Position numbers and translations under genes: made by a program. DNA of 5,974 bases from NCBI GenBank assembly GCA_025937035.1, contig JAICSG010000273.1, positions 1 to 5,974 of the forward strand, in the 5' to 3' direction. This document shows positions 1 through 5,197 of this stretch, piece after piece (position 1 is the first letter of the stretch; each line of letters begins with the position of its first letter). Below the pieces are notes generated by a model that made no database searches, was not told where the DNA came from, and saw only the letters and a list, made by a program, of their open reading frames with translations. The DNA is from Thermoanaerobaculia bacterium. GTDB taxonomy: Bacteria; Acidobacteriota; Thermoanaerobaculia; Multivoradales; UBA5704.

Positions 1-71
1 ACGAGATCACCGGGCTCGAAGCGCCGGAGATCCTCCGCGCGATCGGCCTCTGGCAGGCGGACGGCCTCTGA
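1..71 (+). CDS. 3' end of a second RecT-like gene, or a detached copy of its 3' end (partial)
   Basis: The frame entering from the left edge reads 22 residues ending LRAIGLWQADGL and stops with TGA at 69-71. They match 19 of the last 22 residues of the annealing-protein gene ending at 363 on the other strand (E to G, V to L and P to A are the differences). By hand count 66 of 71 bases agree between 1-71 and the reverse complement of 363-433, and the similarity continues past the stop codon. Seen: a diverged tail-to-tail copy of this C-terminus. Inferred: a paralogous recT gene lies to the left. With only 71 bases visible it could equally be a 3' fragment carried along by an inverted duplication. 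Confidence 0.6.
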   Translation, partial: EITGLEAPEILRAIGLWQADGL

Positions 72-77
72 ATCTCT

Positions 78-93
78 GTCGGAAGCTTCCGAC
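78..93. repeat. Perfect 16-bp palindrome 7 bp past a stop codon
   Basis: GTCGGAAGCTTCCGAC is fully self-complementary. It begins six bases after the stop at 69-71. Its mirror at 341-356 (GTCAGAAGCTTCCGAC) differs at one base and lies just beyond the stop of the opposing gene. Placement right after both stops fits a role in transcript ends, but neither strand shows the T-run expected of a classical intrinsic terminator. Confidence 0.7.
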
Positions 94-203
94 GGCGTAT
101 CAGAGCTTCCGACGGCCCAGCTAAGTTTCCGATGGGCTGTGCGAACCTTCCGCTGGCGTATCCAAGCTTCCGACAGCTTATCCAAGCTTCTGACAGCCCA
201 GCT

Positions 204-230
204 AAGCTTCCGACAGCTCGTCGGAACCTT
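204..230. repeat. Central hairpin at the symmetry axis of the array
   Basis: AAGCTTCCGAC (204-214) and GTCGGAACCTT (220-230) can pair over 11 bp with one mismatch around the 5-base loop AGCTC. The loop centre, base 217, is also the centre of the surrounding inverted repeat. Confidence 0.7.
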
Positions 231-302
231 CGAATGGCGTATCAGAGCTTCCGCTGGCCTATCCAAGCTTCCGACAGGCCATTCGAAGCTCGGATACGCC
301 AG

Positions 303-433
303 CGGAAACTTAGCTGGGCCGTCGGAAGCTCTGGTAAACCGTCAGAAGCTTCCGACAGAGATTCAGAGGCCGTCCGGCTGCCAGAGGCCGATCGCGCGGA
401 GGATCTCCGGAGCTTCCACCTCGGTGATCTCGT
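303..433 (-). repeat. Right arm of the large imperfect inverted repeat
   Basis: This is the reverse-complement partner of bases 1-131. It covers the last 23 codons plus stop of the RecT-like gene (363-433) and the outer three repeat units. Every matched pair of positions sums to 434, so the arms are in exact register around base 217. Confidence 0.85.
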
Positions 434-1493
434 CGAGCGGCCGGCCCACGAGCGACTCCAGGGCCTCCTCCGGCATCTCGCGCTCGGCGACGGCGTCCAG
501 AATCTCCAGGATGTGCAGCGGCGGCAGGAGGGCGAACATCTCCTCCTCGGAAAGCTCGATGGGCTCGGGCTCCGCCGCGGGGACCTGCCGGGGCTGCGGA
601 GCCGGCGGCGGCTCGGGGTTGGGGGCCACCCGCGGCATCGGCATCTCCGTGGCGGCGGCGAAGGCGTCCAGCCGGGAGCGGGACGGAGCCTGCTCTTTGG
701 CTTGCGAGGGCTCGGCCTCCGCCGGCGGATCGATCACGATCTCGCCGAGCTCGTCCAGCGCCGCGTGCCGCCCCGACTCGTAGAGGTCCGCCAGGGCCGC
801 CGCCTTCTGCACGGGGAGCGGCAGGAGCCTGGCGATCCGCCGGAGGACGGCCCTCTGCCCCATCTCGGCGTAGCCGTTCACCCAGGCCGAATCCGTGACC
901 GGGCCGGACCGGCGGGCGGCGTCCACCTCGGCCCGCGACATCACCTCGAAGCAATGGCCGCCGTCCTTGAACCGGGCGTAGGCGTAGAAGTGGGTGATCT
1001 CGCCGCGGTCGCCGTCTCCGGGGACGTGCTCCAGCCGCTCGTTCAGGCCGTAGGCGTAGTCGAAATGATCGTTCCGGTGCACCGCCTGGGAGTTGATCGA
1101 GAGGATCTGGCCGCTTTCGCGGGCGAGGGTGAGAAGCCCGCGGTAGCCCGGCACGAGCTGTACCTTGCCCTTGGACGGCACGAGCCAGGCCTGGCCCAGC
1201 ACGCCGTCCGGCTCGAGGCCGAGCTGGGCGCAGGTCATCACCGCGCGGTAGAGGCTCGCGCGGTCGCAGTCGAGCAGCGCCGGGGTGCTCTGGAGCACGG
1301 AGATCACGACGCGCAGGAGGCGGTCCACCGGCAGGTGCGCGGGCAGGGCGGCGGCGAGCTCGGGCCTCATCAGCTCCAGGGCGCGGCGCACCGACTCGAT
1401 GGGCGTCACCGTCCCGGCGGGCTCGGCCTTCTTGCGCCGCCTGGTCTTGGATGGAGTCCGCTTCGCCGCGGGGCGGGTGATCAGCTCGGTCAT
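363..1493 (-). CDS. RecT-family single-strand DNA annealing protein
   Basis: The 376-residue product would bind single-stranded DNA exposed by its partner exonuclease and anneal it to a complementary strand. The RecT core spans about residues 31-236. It includes the early segment GLEPDGVLGQAWLVPSKGK (about 92-110), PGYRGLLTLARESG (115-128) with the following VHRNDHF, and the late segment EMGQRAVLRRIARLLPL (220-236). All are typical of the family. A Pro/Ala/Glu-rich linker (about 256-312) leads to a predicted helical C-terminal module (about 314-376). The protein is thus longer than E. coli RecT (269 residues). The start overlaps the exonuclease stop (ATGA, 1490-1493) and has AGGAGG ten bases upstream. 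The last 22 codons recur, inverted, at 1-71. Family assignment is strong; the role of the C-terminal module is unknown. Confidence 0.88.
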   Translation of the reverse strand: MTELITRPAAKRTPSKTRRRKKAEPAGTVTPIESVRRALELMRPELAAALPAHLPVDRLLRVVISVLQSTPALLDCDRASLYRAVMTCAQLGLEPDGVLGQAWLVPSKGKVQLVPGYRGLLTLARESGQILSINSQAVHRNDHFDYAYGLNERLEHVPGDGDRGEITHFYAYARFKDGGHCFEVMSRAEVDAARRSGPVTDSAWVNGYAEMGQRAVLRRIARLLPLPVQKAAALADLYESGRHAALDELGEIVIDPPAEAEPSQAKEQAPSRSRLDAFAAATEMPMPRVAPNPEPPPAPQPRQVPAAEPEPIELSEEEMFALLPPLHILEILDAVAEREMPEEALESLVGRPLDEITEVEAPEILRAIGLWQPDGL

Positions 1494-2401
1494 GACGCGC
1501 CGTCCTCCTCTTTCGCGCCGCGGGCGAAGACCCGGAAATCGCGATAGGGCTCGCGGTTGTAGGAGACCTCGCCGCCCGGACGCTCCGGCGCGAGGATCTT
1601 GAACCCCTCGCAGAAGACGGTCTCGGTGTCCTGGATGATCGAGAGGATCGCCCCCTTGGCGGCCCGCTTCCGGCGCTCGGCCGCGGACTCGTCCTGGCGG
1701 GCGCGCTCGTACTCGGCGCAGAGCTCCTCCAACCGTTCGTACCCCCGGAGGTCGCGCACGCTTCCCGGCGTGGTGCCGCGGTAGAGCGCCTCCAGGGCCG
1801 GGAGGTCGCGGTCGAAATCCGGCTCCGGCGGCCGGTTCTCGGCGATGGAGAGCCAGAAGCCCTCCACGGCATGCTCGATCTTGGCGATGGCGCCGGGGTG
1901 GCGCTCGTACTCGAAGATCTTCAGCGAGTTGCCGCCGATCAGCACGCCCAGCGCGCCCCAGGTCCAGCTCGGCAGGCAGGCGAGCTGGTGCTGTACCTGG
2001 AGCTCGAGGCGGAGCGGCGGCAGGCCGTCCGGCCACCGGTGCGCCACCAGGCCGTCGATGTTCTTGATCGTCAGGGCGCCGGGGCCGCGCGGGTGGCCGT
2101 AGATCTCGTAGTCGACGCTGGCGCCCATCCCCAGGATGGTGGGGTGCTCGACGTAGCGCCGGACCTTGCGGATCTTCCACCCGGAGCGCTCGGCGACCCC
2201 CTGGCCGATGGCCGGCTCCAGGACGGTCCCCCAGAAGACGCGCTCGTCGTCCTCGACGTCGGGCTCGGGGAGGTTGCCGGCCTTCTGATGCCAGAGCTCG
2301 AAGAGCGTGCGGCGCTCGTCCAGGCCGAAGAGCGCGGCCACCTCGGAGCTGCCGATGTGCCGGCGCCGGAGATCGATCCATTCAGACTTCAGGAGGGCCA
2401 T
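1490..2401 (-). CDS. YqaJ/lambda-type recombination exonuclease
   Basis: A 303-residue protein of the YqaJ-like branch of the PD-(D/E)xK nucleases, expected to resect double-stranded DNA ends for the RecT-like partner. Visible family landmarks are RRRHIGSSEVAALFG (13-26) followed by TLFELWHQKAG (32-42); FWGTVLEPAI with Glu62; GASVDYEIYG with the metal-binding Asp97; TIK at 111-113 where the family usually has E-x-K; and ELQVQHQLA (133-141). A charged, probably helical segment (about 220-250) precedes the C-terminus. Thr111 in place of the catalytic Glu is unusual and may mean altered or lost activity. The ATG at 2401 is chosen because AAGGA lies nine bases upstream and homology begins at once; the frame stays open back to 2590 but that part looks non-coding. 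Fold assignment is firm; activity is uncertain. Confidence 0.85.
   Translation of the reverse strand: MALLKSEWIDLRRRHIGSSEVAALFGLDERRTLFELWHQKAGNLPEPDVEDDERVFWGTVLEPAIGQGVAERSGWKIRKVRRYVEHPTILGMGASVDYEIYGHPRGPGALTIKNIDGLVAHRWPDGLPPLRLELQVQHQLACLPSWTWGALGVLIGGNSLKIFEYERHPGAIAKIEHAVEGFWLSIAENRPPEPDFDRDLPALEALYRGTTPGSVRDLRGYERLEELCAEYERARQDESAAERRKRAAKGAILSIIQDTETVFCEGFKILAPERPGGEVSYNREPYRDFRVFARGAKEEDGAS
1504..1509 (-). promoter_or_regulatory. Ribosome binding site of the RecT-like gene
   Basis: On the minus strand AGGAGG lies 10 bases before the ATG at 1493-1491, inside the 3' end of the exonuclease gene. It supports this start and translation coupled to the upstream gene. Confidence 0.7.
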
Positions 2402-2410
2402 AGGGTGTTT

Positions 2411-2415
2411 TCCTT
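2411..2415 (-). promoter_or_regulatory. Ribosome binding site that decides the exonuclease start
   Basis: AAGGA on the minus strand ends nine bases before the ATG at 2401-2399. This favours that codon over upstream in-frame starts reaching to 2590, which would overlap the divergent hydroxylase gene. Confidence 0.6.
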
Positions 2416-2447
2416 GTGGACGAGCCGGGAGCGAAAAACCAGGCGTA

Positions 2448-2453
2448 AGTATA
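2448..2453 (-). promoter_or_regulatory. Candidate -10 element for the exonuclease/RecT operon
   Basis: TATACT on the minus strand differs from the sigma-70 -10 consensus at one base. It would start a transcript with a leader of roughly 40 bases before the exonuclease ATG. No good -35 box is present, so the call is tentative. Confidence 0.25.
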
Positions 2454-2454
2454 A

Positions 2455-2469
2455 CCCCGAAAGGCGGGG
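2455..2469. repeat. Small inverted repeat in the shared promoter region
   Basis: CCCCG (2455-2459) and CGGGG (2465-2469) form a 5-bp stem around AAAGG, flanked by A/T-rich bases on both sides (TATAA before, ATAAA after). It abuts the candidate -10 elements and could be an operator or a chance hairpin. Confidence 0.35.
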
Positions 2470-2543
2470 ATAAATTTCCGGACAGGGACAAGAAACCCCC
2501 CGCTTGCGCCCACCCCCGCCCTTGTTCCACACTCGCACCCTCA

Positions 2544-4748
2544 ATGAACGGCATCGGAGACAGCCCGCCGCGTCCGGACGGCTTCGCCAAGGTCTCGGGG
2601 GCGGCTCGCTACGTGGACGACGTCACCCTGCCGGGGATGTGGCACGGGGCCACCGTGCGGAGCCCCTACCCGCACGCCCGCGTCCGGTCGGTCCGTTTCG
2701 ATCCGGCGGCGGCTCCGGAGGGGACCGTCTGCGTCACCGCCGCGGATCTGCCCGGCCCGAACGGCGTCCAGCTCCTGGACGACGGCTGGCCGATCCTCGC
2801 GGACGGCCACGTGCTGCACGTGGCCGAGCCCGTGGCGTTGGTGGCGGCCCCCACCCGGCTCGCGGCCCGCCAGGCGCTCGCGGCCGTCCAGGTCGAGTAC
2901 GAGCCGCTCACGCCCGTCCTGACCCTCGAAGAGGCCGCTTCCCTGCCGCCCCTCTACGAGCTCCGCCTGGAGAGCGGGGACGTGGACGCGGCCTTGGCCG
3001 GCGCGGAGCACGTGATCGAAGGCACCTGGAGCACCGGCCATCAGGAGCACATCTACATCGAGTGCCAGGGGATGATCGCCACCTTCGAGGACGGCGCTCT
3101 CACGGTCCTCGGCTCGATGCAATGCCCCTACTACGTGCACAGGGCGCTGGTCCACGCCTTCGGGCTGCCGGAGGACAAAGTGCGGGTGCGCGCCTCGGTG
3201 GTGGGCGGCGGTTTTGGAGGGAAGGAGGACTTCCCGAGCGCCATCGCCATCCACGCCGCCCTGCTCGCCCGCGCCTGCGGCCGGCCGGTGAAGATGGTCT
3301 ACGACCGCCACGAGGACATCGTCGGCACCTCCAAGCGCCACCCCGCGGTGATCCGCCACCGCACGGGGGTGAGCGCCGACGGCCGGCTGCTGGCGCTCGA
3401 CGCCGAGATCCTGATGGACGGCGGGGCCTACAAGACCCTCTCGCCGGTGGTGCTCTCGCGGGCCCTGCTCCACGCCTTCGGACCCTACCGCTGGCCGAGC
3501 GTGCGCCTCCAGGGGAAGGTGCTGCGCACCCACACGGCGCCGAACAGCGCCTTCCGCGGCTTCGGTGCGCCGCAGGTCCAGTTCGCCGTCGAGCGCCAGA
3601 TGGACCTCGTCGGCCGGGCCCTGGGGCTCGATCCTTTCGAGATCCGCGCCCGCAACGTGGTCGAGCCGGGGGACCGGCTGCCCACCGGCCAGGTGCTCGA
3701 CGAGACCACCTCCGCCCGCCTCTGCCTGGAGGAGGCAGAGCGCCGAACCGGATTCCGGGCCCGCTGGCGGGAGTTGGAGGCGTCCCGTGAACGGGAGGGC
3801 ACGAAGCGGGGGATCGGCCTCTCGCTCTACTTCCACGGCGCGGGATTCACCGGCAACGGCGAGCGCAAGATGAAGTCCCCGGTCACCGCCCGCCTGCGCG
3901 AGGACGGCCGGATCGAGGTGCTCACGGCCATGACCGACATGGGCCAGGGGTGCGCGGCCGTCTTCCCGCAGATCGCCCGGGCCGCGGGCGGGCTCGGGGA
4001 AGACGACGTGATTTTCGCCGAGCCGGACACCGGCGACGTCCCGGACTCCGGCCCCACGGTGGCCTCGCGCACCACCATGATCGTGGGCAGCCTGATCGCC
4101 CGCACCGTGGCCGAGCTTCGGGATCAGATCGCTGGTGAGGGGCTCTCCGTAAGCGAGGGTTGGATCGTGGGGCCGGCCGGCCGCGTCGAGCCCTTCCGCG
4201 ACGCGGCCCGGCGCCATTTCGAGACGGCGGGGCCGGTGGAGATCACCCACCGCCACGAGCCGCCGGAGTGGCAGACCTTCGACGAATCGACTTATCAAGG
4301 CGCGGCCTATCCGACCTATGCCTGGGGCGCGGACGTGGTCGAGGTAGAGGTCGATCCCGACACCCTGGCCGCCCGGCCCATCGCGGCCACCGCGGTCTGC
4401 GAGGTGGGCCGGGCGATCCACCCGACCCTCTGCAAGGGGCAGATCGAAGGCGGCACCCTCCAGGCGCTCGGCTGGGCGCTGCTGGAGGAGGTCAAGCTCC
4501 AGGACGGCCGCTATCTGAACGATCGCCTCGCCACCTACATCATCCCCACCGTCAAGGACAGCCCACAGATCGACGTCCACCTGCTGGAGCGGGCCTGGGA
4601 GGGCGGACCCTTCGGGGCCAAGGGGGTCGGCGCGCTGCCGATGGACGGCGGCGCGCCGGCGGTCGCGCAGGCGGTGGAGAACGCGACGGGGATTCCGGTC
4701 GCGGAGATCCCGGCGACTCCGGAAAAATTGTTGAGGGCCCTGTCATGA
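2544..4748 (+). CDS. Molybdenum hydroxylase large subunit (xanthine dehydrogenase/aldehyde oxidase family)
   Basis: This 734-residue subunit would bind the molybdopterin cofactor and hydroxylate an aromatic heterocycle or aldehyde. It opens with RPDGFAKVSGAARYVDD, the usual start of the a/b hammerhead domain (about 10-120). Molybdopterin-domain landmarks are HQEHIYIECQGMIA (about 165-180), GGGFGGKE (221-228), AFRGFGAPQ (336-344, with the conserved substrate-pocket Arg338), GQG (467-469) and FGAKGVGALPMDG (690-702). In the family the last motif normally reads GVGE and its Glu is the catalytic base; here residue 697 is Ala (codon GCG, 4632-4634), with no Glu nearby. The ATG at 2544 matches the family's N-terminus, though no ribosome binding site is evident; the frame stays open back to 2307 over the divergent gene. 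Length is near normal. The substrate cannot be told from sequence, so no symbol is given. Confidence 0.9.
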   Translation: MNGIGDSPPRPDGFAKVSGAARYVDDVTLPGMWHGATVRSPYPHARVRSVRFDPAAAPEGTVCVTAADLPGPNGVQLLDDGWPILADGHVLHVAEPVALVAAPTRLAARQALAAVQVEYEPLTPVLTLEEAASLPPLYELRLESGDVDAALAGAEHVIEGTWSTGHQEHIYIECQGMIATFEDGALTVLGSMQCPYYVHRALVHAFGLPEDKVRVRASVVGGGFGGKEDFPSAIAIHAALLARACGRPVKMVYDRHEDIVGTSKRHPAVIRHRTGVSADGRLLALDAEILMDGGAYKTLSPVVLSRALLHAFGPYRWPSVRLQGKVLRTHTAPNSAFRGFGAPQVQFAVERQMDLVGRALGLDPFEIRARNVVEPGDRLPTGQVLDETTSARLCLEEAERRTGFRARWRELEASREREGTKRGIGLSLYFHGAGFTGNGERKMKSPVTARLREDGRIEVLTAMTDMGQGCAAVFPQIARAAGGLGEDDVIFAEPDTGDVPDSGPTVASRTTMIVGSLIARTVAELRDQIAGEGLSVSEGWIVGPAGRVEPFRDAARRHFETAGPVEITHRHEPPEWQTFDESTYQGAAYPTYAWGADVVEVEVDPDTLAARPIAATAVCEVGRAIHPTLCKGQIEGGTLQALGWALLEEVKLQDGRYLNDRLATYIIPTVKDSPQIDVHLLERAWEGGPFGAKGVGALPMDGGAPAVAQAVENATGIPVAEIPATPEKLLRALS

Positions 4749-5197
4749 AGATCCCCCTTTCCGTCAACGGCCGGACCTCCGAAATCGAGGGGCACCCCAT
4801 GGAGCGCCTCCTCGACGTGCTGCGGGAGGGGCTCGGGCTGACCGGCACCAAGGAGGGGTGTGGAGAAGGGGAGTGCGGCGCCTGCACGGTGCTGATCGAC
4901 GGCGAGCCCACGCTCTCCTGTCTGGTGCCCCTCTTTCAGTGCGAGGGGCGGCGGATCGAGACGGTCGAGGGGATCGCCGCGGGACCGGCGCGCGATTTCC
5001 TGGAGCGCTTCGTGGCCACCGGCGGCGTCCAGTGCGGGGCGTGCACGCCGGGGATCGTGGTCACCGCCTGGGCTCTCCTCCAGCGCAACCCCGCGCCGAG
5101 CCGCGAGGAGGCCCGCGAGGCCCTGGCGGGTAACCTCTGCCGCTGCACGGGTTACGAGGGCATCCTGCGGGCCATCTGCAGAGAGACCGATCAGTGA
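4745..5197 (+). CDS. Molybdenum hydroxylase small subunit, two [2Fe-2S] clusters
   Basis: A 150-residue cytoplasmic electron-transfer subunit carrying electrons from the Mo centre to FAD. The N-terminal plant-ferredoxin-like domain has Cys39, Cys44, Cys47 and Cys59 (CGEGECGAC, then the later Cys). The C-terminal helical domain has Cys97, Cys100, Cys132 and Cys134 (QCGACTPG and LCRCTGY). All eight expected ligands are present, as is Gln96, which contacts the Mo cofactor in known structures. The ATG overlaps the large-subunit stop (ATGA, 4745-4748), and GAGGG seven bases upstream can serve as ribosome binding site. Its stop overlaps the GTG of the next gene. Length and motifs are fully normal, in contrast to the altered active site of the large subunit. 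Confidence 0.95.
   Translation: MKIPLSVNGRTSEIEGHPMERLLDVLREGLGLTGTKEGCGEGECGACTVLIDGEPTLSCLVPLFQCEGRRIETVEGIAAGPARDFLERFVATGGVQCGACTPGIVVTAWALLQRNPAPSREEAREALAGNLCRCTGYEGILRAICRETDQ

Larger units (their letters stand above)
1..131 (+). repeat. Left arm of a large imperfect inverted repeat
   Basis: Aligning 1-131 with the reverse complement of 303-433 without gaps gives 9 mismatches by hand count (about 93% identity). Five lie in the coding 3' end and four in the first 29 bases after the stop. The inner 31 bases (101-131) are identical to the complement of 303-333. The left edge is set by the window, so the arm may continue outward. Confidence 0.85.
72..362. repeat. Array of 14 palindrome-like ~20-bp units between convergent 3' ends
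   Basis: This 291-bp stretch contains no supportable gene. Its units are centred on AGCT or a one-base variant (AGTT, ACCT, AACT) starting at 84, 104, 124, 145, 165, 185, 205, 226, 246, 266, 287, 307, 327 and 347, so successive steps are 20 or 21 bp. Each core is flanked by 6-base half-sites, most often TCCGAC on the right and TATCCA, TATCAG, CAGCTA or GTCGGA on the left. Units are separated by about 4 bases, commonly GGCC, GGCG or AGCT. Units 11 to 13 read mainly in the opposite orientation. A 20-bp period is not a multiple of three, so a repeated peptide is unlikely. Base composition is visibly less GC-rich than in the flanking genes. Possible roles are a bidirectional terminator, a protein-binding array or a repetitive intergenic element; the sequence does not decide. 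Confidence 0.85.
2402..2543. promoter_or_regulatory. Divergent intergenic region between recombination module and hydroxylase operon
   Basis: These 142 bases separate two outward-facing starts, so promoters for both transcription units should lie here. The middle (about 2430-2480) is less GC-rich than its surroundings and contains TATAAC on the plus strand (2450-2455) overlapping TATACT on the minus strand (2453-2448). Neither has a convincing -35 hexamer 16-18 bases away. No Shine-Dalgarno-like sequence precedes the plus-strand ATG at 2544. Confidence 0.5.

Noticed and set aside
72..362. CRISPR array
   Set aside because: The units are about 20 bp, diverged and contiguous with only about 4 bases between them; there are no unique spacers and no cas genes in the window.
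72..362. Iteron-type replication origin
   Set aside because: The unit size of about 20 bp fits, but the units are diverged and palindromic, no initiator gene or typical AT-rich melting stretch is seen, and the array sits between two gene 3' ends.
132..1547. Long plus-strand open frame running through the repeat array and antisense to the RecT-like gene
   Set aside because: It is opposite a gene with clear RecT motifs and two good ribosome-binding signals. Its product is low-complexity Arg/Gly/Leu/Ala-rich sequence, as expected for antisense frames in GC-rich DNA, and its first part merely translates the 20-bp repeats.
2307..2543. N-terminal extension of the Mo hydroxylase subunit
   Set aside because: It overlaps the exonuclease 5' end on the other strand, and the family's conserved N-terminus starts just after the ATG at 2544.
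2402..2590. N-terminal extension of the exonuclease to an ATG at 2590
   Set aside because: The extension has no family similarity, would overlap the divergent hydroxylase start, and a ribosome binding site supports the ATG at 2401.
2541..4580. Long minus-strand open frame antisense to the Mo hydroxylase subunit
   Set aside because: No recognisable domain and His/Arg/Gly-rich composition; the plus strand carries a full set of family motifs.
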